Shown: positions 1 to 9,043 of the stretch, in pieces
Numbering within the stretch: the first letter of the stretch is position 1
Layout: each line of letters begins with the position of its first letter
Assembly: GCA_963585895.1 (NCBI GenBank)
Contig: OY757916.1
Span: 20,102,060 to 20,166,059 of the forward strand
Direction of reading: 5' to 3'
DNA length: 64,000 bases
From: Sepioteuthis lessoniana
Lineage: Eukaryota; Mollusca; Cephalopoda; Myopsida; Loliginidae
Notes under the pieces: generated by a model
What the model was told of the DNA's origin: nothing
The model's database searches: none
The model's input: only the letters and a program-made list of their open reading frames with translations
Translations under genes and position numbers: made by a program

Positions 1-199
1 TAGGAAAATTGATTATTCCTGACTTATTTTGGGCTGTGAAAAAGCACTCATAATGTTTTAGACATTAAGTATTTTTGGCTAAAAAGATAATTATAATAAT
101 AACTAGGTACCAGATAGTGGGGTTGTGATTAAGCTTGTCTAACAGAGCCCTCTCTGTATTGAACTTAGTTTTCACTGACAGCCCTTTATTTGTTGCTTT

Positions 200-665
200 G
201 TACTAAGCTTAGCTTAGTCATCATCATATCGTGCTGCTAGCACGGATATCCCTGACCCTCTCTCGCCACTTCTCCTTATTATTCATCACCTCTGGCAGGT
301 CTTCAGGGCGACATCCAGTATCCTCACATAGCTGCTGTATGTATGTTCGAGCTGGCCATCCTGCTTTTGCTTGGTCATATGCGGGGTCCATCGCTTATGA
401 GCTCGTCCTTGCTTCTCCAGCAGTGTCCTGCGTGTCTGGTTCGTCTAACTTGGATAGTTTTCGTGATGGGAGGCAGGTGACTGTATAGTTGGTGCCTTGT
501 GGGGTGTTGCTGCCAGGACTTGTTCAATATTGCTTGCAATATTCTTGTGTAATTGCCATCTAACTTCTTCAGCCGTTTAGTTAGCGTCCAAGTAGTGCAT
601 CCCTATAGCAGTATCGATATGACCGCTGCCTGGAAGAAACTTAGTTTTATTTTATCGGTCAGGTA
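200..665 (-). mobile_element. RTE-like LINE fragment, C-terminal end of the ORF
   Basis: On the minus strand this reads as the C-terminal part of the endonuclease/reverse-transcriptase polyprotein of a common invertebrate RTE-like LINE. Visible in order are KLSFFQAAVISILL, GCTTWTLTKR, KKLDGNYTRILQAILNKSW, RRTRHAGHCWRSKDELISD and ARTYIQQLCEDTGCRPEDLP, ending at a stop at 224-226. A TAG stop interrupts the reading just after ISILL, and the frame shifts near 370, so it is a dead 5'-truncated copy. The 3' end is short and marked by a TGATGATGA run, as RTE elements often show. The family assignment rests on remembered motif similarity. Confidence 0.85.
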
Positions 666-937
666 ATAATTTGTTTGTGACAACAGGCATCCAAATGTCT
701 CTCTCATTTCAGTCCTTGTGAGCAAGTTGGTTTTAAATCTAATGAAAAAAAAAAAAAATTTGTTTTCATTTGAAATGAGATCAAAGGAGCCGTTGTTTCT
801 GAGACATTTGTAGACATTCAATAAGTTGCCCTTATGGTATGTGCTGTCCTATCTATCTTTTGTATATATGTGAATCTTTGCACACTGCTTTCTAAATGGG
901 TTTACTCTACATACTTGTGTATGATACAACATTCAAG
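666..937. other. Unassigned AT-rich spacer
   Basis: This stretch lies between the LINE fragment and the first SINE. It contains a short A-run and no exon, RNA or terminal-repeat signal that I can recognise. It presumably belongs to an intron of the CHD7-like gene, upstream of the exon at 1566. Confidence 0.5.
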
Positions 938-1163
938 GGAAATCTCTGGTGTAATGGCTAAAGTGCTGGACTACAAAGTAAGCAAGTTGGAACTCTAGTT
1001 ACACTATTGCATTTACTTTAGGACTAATACCCTTGGGGAAAGGTATGAATTCCCTTATATCCCTCTCCTCAGCTATGGGTTTACTGTTCTTTGACAAGAA
1101 TGGCTTTTGCATTAAATAACCCACAAAGGTGGACATGCCATCAAAGAAAGAAACCAAACCAAA
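938..1163 (+). mobile_element. SINE group A, tRNA-headed copy 1
   Basis: The head has an A-box-like GGTGTAATGGCTAAAG and a degenerate B box. Next comes the block 'actaataccc ttgggg' to 'cagctatggg' that groups A and B share. The tail is the characteristic GGCATTAAATAACC ... GATATGCCAT module, ending in an AAACCAAACC run. This copy is diverged and lacks part of the block after 'tatgggtt'. Confidence 0.75.
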
Positions 1164-1565
1164 CTAATTTTTGAGATCTAAATTTTAGCCTAGTATTAGC
1201 TGGTCACACCTTACACTAGATACAAATTAGTTTTAGACTTGGATAACTATTTACATACCCAATGTTTGTTTCCTGTGATTTTAATGTTCAGCTAAAACTA
1301 TCTCAGAAAGCCACGATATACATTAGTATATATGGCATACATCAGATTAGGATAGAAATTTGAGGTTGATGTTTTTATTTTAAAGAGAAAAAGATAAAAT
1401 GTTTGTTGCACGATACAATTGTGTTTCAAAAACTGTTTACAGTTAAGTTTATAAGATATGAATGTTTTTTTTTTTTAATGCATTAGAACATCAGATTTTT
1501 TTTTCAAATTTTTTTATCCTTTGGATAAATAAATGGAAAAATATTCTGGAATTATTTCTTTACAG

Positions 1566-1670
1566 ATAACAGGTGCCAAGGCTCCACCTTTAAAATATCT
1601 TCGAGAATGGTTGGAAAAAAATCCTTGCTTTGATGTTGATCCCAAGTGGACGGATTTGGTCAGAGCAAAG
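1566..1670 (+). CDS. CHD7: CHD7-like chromatin remodeller, penultimate visible exon (BRK module)
   Basis: This is a 105-nt, phase-0 exon of 35 codons. It follows a T-rich acceptor (tttctttacag) and is followed by the donor GTAATT. The translation starts [20 protein letters not shown] and goes on to [15 protein letters not shown]. It matches the C-terminal BRK region of vertebrate CHD7/CHD8, which has the pattern GGA-APP-K-L--WLEENPEF-V-P-WTD-V. Class III CHD proteins (CHD6-9, fly Kismet) are nuclear ATP-dependent nucleosome remodellers. The ATPase, chromodomain and SANT-SLIDE parts must lie upstream of the window. The BRK module is completed in frame by the next exon at 7079. Invertebrates usually have one gene of this class, so CHD7 versus CHD8 cannot be decided. 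The identification is firm; the exact start could only shift by a small phase ambiguity. Confidence 0.93.
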
Positions 1671-2590
1671 GTAATTCACACTTTATTAACTAACTAAATC
1701 CTTGGAAGTATTATTTATGTATTTGTTGATTTCTTGCTATGAATATTTCACAATGTCAACATAGTTTGATTCTCTTTAACCTTTTTTGGTGTAATGCATT
1801 TGTCCACAAATTTAATGGCTGGAATGTGCTTTTGATCATAAAATAAAACAGTTTACAAATAAAATCATAAGAAAGATTCACTGGAGTTTCATGATTACAA
1901 AACAATACATTATTGGTATTGATAAGTATATCACACAAGTATGTTAATAAGAATTTTTTTTTTTTTATTCTCTGATATTTCTAGAAATAACTTTTTTTTC
2001 TTTCCCACCACCCCTTTCTTTTAAGGGTTGGAGTATGTCAAACAATTAGCATTTTTCGTATAAGATCCAAAATTTTTAAGTAAATTTGACTAAAATTGCA
2101 TTTTGCCATCAAGCATACAGTATATTTGAGTGACTTAAGTTGCTCTCTGCATTGAGAAGTTGGCAAATTTAAATTTCCTATTTGTAGAAGTAGGAGAGAA
2201 AAAAAAAAAAAAAAAAAAAGTCATCACATTCTTATTAAAATGTAACACCTTGAATATATTTCGGTTTACTCAAGATTAAATTTGTTGCTTTTATAGCTTG
2301 TTTACAGTAAATGAATGATCTCATAAAGCAATCAATTCAGGTTCCAAAATAAAGAGTATATCAGTAGTGCTCACACCCCCATATTAATTCTTTATATATC
2401 TTCCTTGGTTATGAAAACAGACTTGTCTTCTTGCAGGATTATGATTATACAAATAGGGAATGCCATCCTGTGATACTTTATTCCTTGTCTCTTGCACTTG
2501 TTGACACAATTTCGTAAAGAGTTGTCTTTTTGTTAACTGAACTACTCAAGTATTATCTCATGTCAATGGAGGTAAGACTAGGAAAATTTG

Positions 2591-3155
2591 CCCAGTCAGC
2601 TGGGGCTGTAGAATACACTGACTGCACCTCTCCAGAGGGGTATGATCCCCCCACCTAACGAGTGTCCTGGATATGACACTAAACAATCTCATGGTGAGGT
2701 TCCAGCAGTGCTGGAGCTTTGGGGAATGCGGAGTACCCCTTCATTGCCATCGCTCCCTGGTCCACTCTGGCCCAGAGTGGTAGCACCTGATAGGGCCCTA
2801 TCTATGGGTTAAATAGAACTAACAGTATACTTATGCTAAAATGAATTGAGTAAACTGAATAGCTTGAAATAGAAATGTTTCTGACAATAAAACCGTACTT
2901 ACATTTAAACTGCGTGCTTATGCTTAACTGAATTATTTCAAATAGAACTGTTTTTCGACATTATAACTGTATTTACACTTAACAGAATTATTACATATAA
3001 CTGCTTGAATAGTTAGAAATGGAAATGTTTTTGACCATTAAACTGTGTACTTATGCTAAACTGAATTGTTTTCCATAGAACAGATTATTTACATAAAAAT
3101 GGATTTGGTGTTAAGTAACCTACAAAGGTTGATATGCCATAAAATCAAACAAACC
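2591..3155 (+). mobile_element. Retroposon C, full-length copy (hairpin head, tandem core, shared tail)
   Basis: It begins with GCCCAGTCAGCTGGGGCTGT, the same start as several other copies in the window. The ~225-bp head contains inverted repeats such as CCAGCAGTGCTGG (2702-2714) and CCACTCTGG/CCAGAGTGG (2762-2780). A degenerate array of ~50-70 bp units follows, each with 'aactgtttga', 'ttaaactgtg' and 'tatgctaaactgaatt' themes. It ends with the 'atttggtgttaagtaacc' ... 'gatatgccat' tail shared with SINE A. The flanks AGGAAAAT at 2580-2587 and 3156-3163 look like a target-site duplication. No tRNA A/B boxes and no ORF are seen. Confidence 0.75.
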
Positions 3156-3324
3156 AGGAAAATGTTGAACATCTTGCTGAATATATTGAGTAGCATAGGC
3201 ATCATATAAGTGAGCATTGTTCTACTGAATACAGTATATCACTTTCTTGATATAAGAATGGCAACAGAATGACGGAAACAATGGTCAACATTCTCACTAT
3301 AAACACCAAGAGATAGTAAGAGGG

Positions 3325-3567
3325 AGGAGTCTCTCTGGAATAATGACTCAAATATTTGACTGTGGCCACAAAGTAATCAAGTTTGAGCTCCAGTTATGCT
3401 ATTACATTCACTTTTGAACTAATACTCTTGGGAAATATATGAACACATATATCTATTTAAAAAAAAAAAAACAGCAGTTTTTTAAATTGTACCATAACTA
3501 TTTTACAAGGATGGTTTTGGCATTAAATAAGCTATGAAGGTTGAAATGCCATTAAACAATGAAAATA
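3325..3567 (+). mobile_element. SINE group A, copy 2
   Basis: A diverged tRNA-like head ('ctggaataatgactcaaatatt') is followed by 'actaatactcttgggaaa', an A-rich interruption, and the tail 'ggttttggcattaaataagc' ... 'gaaatgccattaaac'. The order matches the other group A copies. Confidence 0.7.
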
Positions 3568-3897
3568 GATCATAAGATTTGTAACTTATGACAAACCACT
3601 CCATAGAGCCAGTGGTTGGGTTTGTGTGTTATTGGTGAATACATTCTGGAAGTTGTTGCTTCTCTATTTGTTACATACAACTGACAATTGCATGAAGGCA
3701 GAACCTGCTCTCTTCACTGAACACTACAGTGTCATTTAATCCCATAGGTAGCCTTCTGACAGACAGCACTACTGGAGATGTATATGACAGTGGTGTGGTG
3801 TAAATGGAAGTCTTTCTAGAGGCACGTATGCCCTTAATTATAATGCAAGTAAAAAATGATTTCTAATGGTCTATGTTTACACTCCTGGTGCTACGTT

Positions 3898-4073
3898 TGT
3901 TTTATGCTGTCCATACAATGTGTCAGTATACAATGTTTTATGCTGTCCATACAATGTGTCAGTATACAATGTTTTATGCTGTCCATACAATGTGTCAGTA
4001 TACAATGTTTTATGCTGTCCATACAATGTGTCAGTATACAATGTTTTATGCTGTCCATACAATGTGTCAGTAT
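3898..4073 (+). repeat. 36-bp minisatellite, about 4.9 near-identical units
   Basis: The unit begins TTTTATGCTGTCCATACAAT and continues TGTGTCAGTATACAATG. It is repeated head to tail with no visible divergence among internal units. Because 36 is a multiple of three and the unit lacks stops in several frames, it creates spurious 12-residue-periodic ORFs on both strands. It lies inside the CHD7-like intron and is therefore a candidate length-variable locus, not a coding gene. Confidence 0.95.
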
Positions 4074-4235
4074 AGGCAAGTGGTTGTACAACAAGGCCAT
4101 GCAGAGCCAGCTCTATGGATATGAAAATATTCACATGGCCACCACTTTCGCTAGTATTAAAATACCATGTCCAACTGATAGGAATACTATATCAAAGGAT
4201 GACTGAAGATTTAAAAAAGACTTTGAAGATGCCCA

Positions 4236-4545
4236 AGGTGTAATGGTTATTGTTGGAGAAAATGGGCATGGCGACAACAAGTCCAGATCCTGGACTTGGC
4301 TGATTGCATTTCTTATAGCACTAATACCCTTGGGAAAGGTATGAATACAGTTATTCTCCTTCCAGCTATGGGTAAATGGGAGGGCAGACTGGATTCTTTA
4401 GCTTTGGTTAGGCAACCAGTCTAGGAGACAGAAAACCCTGAAATCAAACCCGTTAAACTCGACTTTAAAAAAAAAAAATTGACCTTGTGTCACATCCTGC
4501 CTGTGCATTGGTAAATACAAGAGTATCTACTATCCACTAACAGGT
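4236..4545 (+). mobile_element. SINE group B, copy 1
   Basis: The tRNA-like head 'ggtgtaatggttattgttgg' is followed by a B-box-like 'agtccagatcctgg', then 'tagcactaatacccttggga' and 'cagctatgggtaaat' shared with group A. A B-specific body follows ('gcaaccagtctaggaga', 'cctgttaaactc'-like, 'ttgaccttgtgtcacatcctg'). An A-run interrupts it near 4466. Confidence 0.75.
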
Positions 4546-5344
4546 TAATGGATAATAAATATTTGGATAAAATAAATTTGTAGTGCCCTGAAGATGGAAG
4601 ATCTAATTAGTTCTCTCATTTTCAAGGCACTGCAATTTTATTTTCAGTGTCAGCCTGTTGAAATAACTCAGAAATTAGATTGTGCAGTATGCAAAGAGGA
4701 TGCCTTTTATTGTCTGATATGTATTTTTAAAAAAAAATTCTACCATAATTATCAGTGATATTTGAGATTTAAAAAATAGAAAGAAGAAATTGACATTATT
4801 ATTACTATTCTTTTATCTATACAATGAGAAATTTATAAAATACAGCATTATAAACCATTGCTATACTGACTGTTATACTCAAAAGAATTTGTACATATTG
4901 TATAAATGAGCACTTCTTGATGGTAAGCATACTGGTGCTGGTATGCAAGTCATTGACTGTCAGTATGTGGTGGGTTTTGATTATCATAATATATATAAAA
5001 ACATAAATTATAAAAATGAATATACATAAAATCTTTCTGTATTGTTTGATGATATTCTTTTCAAATGCTGTGATACACTACAACAGCTAGAAATACTTGG
5101 AACTTGATGATAAATCAAATAATAATATCATACCGGTCCCGGGCAAATTGTGGGAAAAGTCCTGCCGGTATGCCACAGCAGATAGCTTGAGAAGCACTGG
5201 TGTAGACACATTAAATTTTATTAGTAAGTTTATTCACTTTTTGATATGTTGAGGATTAAAGTATTGGTTTCAGTTCAGACATTTATATATTGGAACACCT
5301 AATTGCTTTTGTTCTCAATTTCAAAACTTTGAAAGAAATTGAGG

Positions 5345-5540
5345 GTGTCCCCATGGCGTAATGGTTAAACTACTGGACTATGGCCTTGAAGAAAGCAAGT
5401 TTAAACTCCAGTGGTGCTATTACATCAACTTCCCTTATCCCTACAGTTATGGGTTAAATAGTATCACTGCTGTTCTTCTACAAGAATAGCTTTGGCATTA
5501 AATAACCCACCATAGTTGATATACCATTAAACAAAGGAAC
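5345..5540 (+). mobile_element. SINE group A, copy 3
   Basis: It carries 'catggcgtaatggttaaact', a B-box-like 'agtttaaactccagt', 'agttatgggttaaatagta' and the tail 'ggcattaaataaccca' ... 'gatataccattaaacaaag'. The central block is shortened. Confidence 0.75.
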
Positions 5541-6194
5541 CGATTGAAAAAAATTGAACCATTAGAATTATATCTCTACTTTTAAAATAATTTGATAACT
5601 TTAATTATCACTATTTGATGAGAAGAATTTTGTCTCTGATAAAAAGTCAAGTTTTTATTATGTTTTGAATTATACTGGTATGGTTTCTATTATTTCTGAT
5701 GCAGATATTTATATTTACATATCGATTAGCACCTTTGTCTCTGATCTGTGCATTCAGGAATCAGTGTGTAATACTTGTACCTATAAAATTCTGAGAGTTA
5801 TTTTTAAAGAAAAATTATATATTATTTTTGCTTTCTGTTTTATAAAATTATAATTTTAATAAATTGACAAAATTTAGACCAAACATCAATTTATGTCTAA
5901 ATTTCTTAAATGAAGCCCTATAATTTTTTATCGTTTAATGTATTCAGACTATTATCTTCATCTTTATTATTATATTCATGTTTCGTCTGATGCATCCTTT
6001 GGCCTTCTTCAAATGCATGTCGAACTTGGGAGCCTACATTGAATTTTGAACCAAACCCTTTATTTAATCAATGGGGGTAAATTGTTCTAAATCCATAAAC
6101 CATAACCAGGTACAAGTTTTAAGCTATAATAAGTATTGTTTGTTATTTACCTGTTGTCAGGATTGAACCTGCAACCTAAAATAATAAAGGGGGA

Positions 6195-6412
6195 GTACTC
6201 ATAGCATGGTGGCTAACATACAGGGTTGCAATGTTGTGGTAAATGAGTTTGAACTCCAGTAGTGGTATTGTGTTCATTTTTGGGCTAATGCTTTTGGGAA
6301 AGGTTTGAACCTCTTTAACCTTCCACCTCTAGGTTAAATAGTGTCACTACTGTTCAACTGCAAGGATGGTTTTGGCATTAAATAACTGAAGGTTATTATA
6401 CCATTAAACAAA
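6195..6412 (+). mobile_element. SINE group A, copy 4
   Basis: A diverged head ('actcatagcatggtggctaa') is followed by 'gagtttgaactccagt', 'gctaatgcttttgggaaagg', 'ctaggttaaatagtgtcact' and a tail ending 'ataccattaaacaaa'. It is immediately followed by another A copy in the same orientation. Confidence 0.7.
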
Positions 6413-6469
6413 ATAATAAAGTTATTTCCAACTAAAGAGAAATTTTGTTTTGATTACAAAGAGAATTTG

Positions 6470-6710
6470 GAAGGAGTCTGCATTGCGTAATGGTTCAAGT
6501 ACTGGACTGCAGCCTTCAAGTGAATTTGAACACCAGTTGCACTATTACGTTCACTTTCAGACTAATACTCTTGGGAAAGTTATGAATTTCCTCATCCACC
6601 CCACCCACCCCCAGCTATGGGTTAAATAGCATCACTGCTGTTCTTCTACAAGAATAGCTTTGGCATTGAATAATCCATGAAGGTTGATATGCCATTAAAC
6701 AAAGAAAGCA
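6470..6710 (+). mobile_element. SINE group A, copy 5
   Basis: This is a fairly complete copy: 'cattgcgtaatggttcaagt', 'gaatttgaacaccagt', 'actaatactcttgggaaag', 'agctatgggttaaatagc', then 'ctttggcattgaataatcc' and 'gatatgccattaaacaaaga'. It ends about 370 bp before the last CHD7-like exon. Confidence 0.8.
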
Positions 6711-7078
6711 AACCAAAAAATCCTGTTTTGAAAATAATAACCACTTCATACATTGTTTTTCTTCTGATTTGGTGTCTTTCCTCTTACTGAGTTGGCCTTC
6801 TCATTCATTCGTTGAATTCTGTTTCCATATAAAATCAACAACTGATACAACTTAGACGGTTTTTGAAACATTTACCAAGACTGCAAGTTTCTTTAAACAA
6901 GGTATTTGTTATCACTTTACACTAAATAACACCTGTAAAACACAACACACTAGACTGTTTCTTTAAGGATATTATAAGTACAACAAATTAATTTTTCTGC
7001 TTATTGCTTTGAAAAAATTCTTATTCTTCTTATTCACGTGGACGAAAATTTGAATTTAGTTATGGTTTCTTTTTGTAG

Positions 7079-8257
7079 GGCAACTTGCCTGAAAATCTGA
7101 AATCTCGACTTCTGACCAGTCGTCGTCATCGTGTACGGGACACTCTCCACCATCATTCAGTCTATGGAGATGCGGCAATGTTGGCAGCTGCTCAGCTTAA
7201 TGCTTACTCCTATGCGAACGCAGGCCTCCTCAATAATTTCCCTCTGCCCCTTGGCACGATGCATAATTTAAGAATGAACAACTCATTCGGTATTCCAGGA
7301 TTTAATTTAAGAAATTTTACATCTGCAGCTGGAACTAATATGAGTGTTGCTAGTCTCATGGAAGCTGCTAAAGACGCTTCGGATAGTGGCAGTGATCGAA
7401 AAATTACCTCAAGTACTTGCACATCATCAACATCATCATCATCAACAACAACATCATCCACCACCACCACATCATCCTCCTCCTCCTCCACCACTCCTCA
7501 TCCATCATTCCCACTGTTATATAATCCCATTATTTATAATACTCTTTTGGCTGCAAACAACTTTAACATCCCAATAGTTCAGTCACTTGCATCATTAGGA
7601 GACATGTCAAATGGTGTAGCAGATATCAATGATTCTGATTCTGACGACGCAGAAACAAAGACACTAGCCTCTACCACTGCTGTTAACATCACCACCACCA
7701 CTACAACAACCACCTCCTCGTCGGCAACCATGTTGAAAAAACCCTCTTCCTCCTCTGTGGCTGTCACTGCAACAACAAAAAAAGCTTATACTTCCTCTCA
7801 TATTGATGACGCTGCTGCCGCCACCACAACCACTGCAAATGCTGATAATGGTAGCGACAACAGCCATATGGAAGCCGAAGACCTGCGTGTTAACAGGGAT
7901 GCAGAAGCAAAGGAATTGCCGTCTTTGGAGAAGGGCAGATTGGAAGTTAGTTTACAACCGAAGCTGATTATAAAGACAAAACCTAAGATACAACAGTCAT
8001 CGAAGTTGAGCAGAATTGTTGACTCGTTAAAGGATAAAGTGAAAAATCTTGATCCATCACGGGCTAAGAAAGAATATTCTCAGGAAAAAACAGCAAAAGA
8101 AATTACTGACAGCACACACAGTGGCAATAACAAAAGCAGCATAATCATTACTACTACTTCTAATACTTCTAGCAGTAGTAGTAGTAGTAGTAGTAGTAGT
8201 AACATGCAATCAGATAATAGGGAGCTTGAAAAATCTGAAAAAACAGAAGAAAGTTGA
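7079..8257 (+). CDS. CHD7: CHD7-like chromatin remodeller, last coding exon (end of BRK module, Ser/Thr-rich acidic tail)
   Basis: After the acceptor ...TTTTTGTAG the frame continues GNLPENLKSRLLTSRRHR, matching the end of the CHD7/CHD8 BRK region (G-F-PE----RLLTGP). Residue numbers below count from 7079. Residues 25-60 are rich in Ala, Leu and Asn (AAMLAAAQLNAYSYANAG), like the Ala/Leu-rich stretch after BRK in vertebrate CHD7/8. Residues ~85-140 and ~195-260 are long Ser/Thr runs encoded by TCA/ACC/ACA triplet tracts. In between lies a leucine-rich segment (FPLLYNPIIYNTLLAANNF) reminiscent of the vertebrate NPLLL motifs. The C-terminal third is Lys/Glu-rich, with an AGT-encoded Ser run at 8171-8200. 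The stop TGA is at 8255-8257. This gives 392 codons here and 427 with the preceding exon. The triplet tracts are likely length-polymorphic. The open frame begins at the splice site; there is no start codon here. Confidence 0.92.
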   Translation, partial: GNLPENLKSRLLTSRRHRVRDTLHHHSVYGDAAMLAAAQLNAYSYANAGLLNNFPLPLGTMHNLRMNNSFGIPGFNLRNFTSAAGTNMSVASLMEAAKDASDSGSDRKITSSTCTSSTSSSSTTTSSTTTTSSSSSSTTPHPSFPLLYNPIIYNTLLAANNFNIPIVQSLASLGDMSNGVADINDSDSDDAETKTLASTTAVNITTTTTTTTSSSATMLKKPSSSSVAVTATTKKAYTSSHIDDAAAATTTTANADNGSDNSHMEAEDLRVNRDAEAKELPSLEKGRLEVSLQPKLIIKTKPKIQQSSKLSRIVDSLKDKVKNLDPSRAKKEYSQEKTAKEITDSTHSGNNKSSIIITTTSNTSSSSSSSSSSSNMQSDNRELEKSEKTEES

Positions 8258-9010
8258 CATCACAACTGAAACCAGAAGAAGAAAAAAAGATTTTTTTTTT
8301 TTTTTTTTTTCATAACAGATTCTTTTTCCAACCCACAAGAAGAGAATTTAAGTCATTAAAAAAAAGGGTTGGTTGCATTCCATAAACTATAAACAAAACC
8401 ATTTTATTTTATCTTATTTTATTTTTTTTTTATTTTTTTTTTTTCAGTTTCATTTTAGAGGAATCACTTTATTGATTCCAAATGTCTTGTGGCAGCATAT
8501 TTGATCCCTAATTGTTTTATTGCTATTATTATTATTATTATTATTATTCCATAATTGAACCAAAGAGACCTGAGTGAGATGACGATGAGAAGCAAACATT
8601 TTATGAACAAACTGCTTTTGGGGAATAGAAAAGGGATGTTTATTAATTTGGTCTCTTCTGATCTCTCAATGGGGCCCTTAAGAGGTTACTGTCATAAGCT
8701 CTCATCTTAAATTTTATACAAACAGACCCAGTGATGACAAGCTTATTTACACAAAAGATTACTTACCTTTCTTTTCCTTTTTTTTTTTTCCTCTCTCTCT
8801 CTCTTTCTCTCTCTTTTTTTCAAAAAGTTCTATTACAGTCAGTTTTTTTATTTATTTATTTTTTTTTTTTTTTTTATTAACTTTAGTTGTGAGATTTCAT
8901 CTCCAGAAAAAAAAATCAACAAATTGTGGGTGACCTTATAAGTCAATATATGAAATATTTGAAATTTCAAAAATTCAGTTATGTAGTTATTTAATTTTTG
9001 GCAGAAACTA

Positions 9011-9043
<33 letters not shown>

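Larger units (their letters stand above)
1671..7078 (+). other. Intron of the CHD7-like gene (5.4 kb), repeat-filled
   Basis: The intron runs from GTAATTC to a T-rich ...TTTTTGTAG acceptor and joins two phase-0 exons. It holds retroposon C (2591-3155), SINE A copies (3325, 5345, 6195, 6470), SINE B (4236) and a 36-bp minisatellite (3898). I see no additional exon. The non-repeat remainder is AT-rich and featureless, apart from a weak Penelope-like motif near 5980-6040. Confidence 0.85.

Noticed and set aside
3898-4073. CRISPR-like array of direct repeats
   Set aside because: Units are contiguous with no spacers, and the genome is eukaryotic.
3856-4206. Overlapping repetitive ORFs on both strands (FMLSIQCVSIQC-type peptides)
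   Set aside because: They are produced by the 36-bp minisatellite, whose period is divisible by three; there is no start, splice or promoter context.
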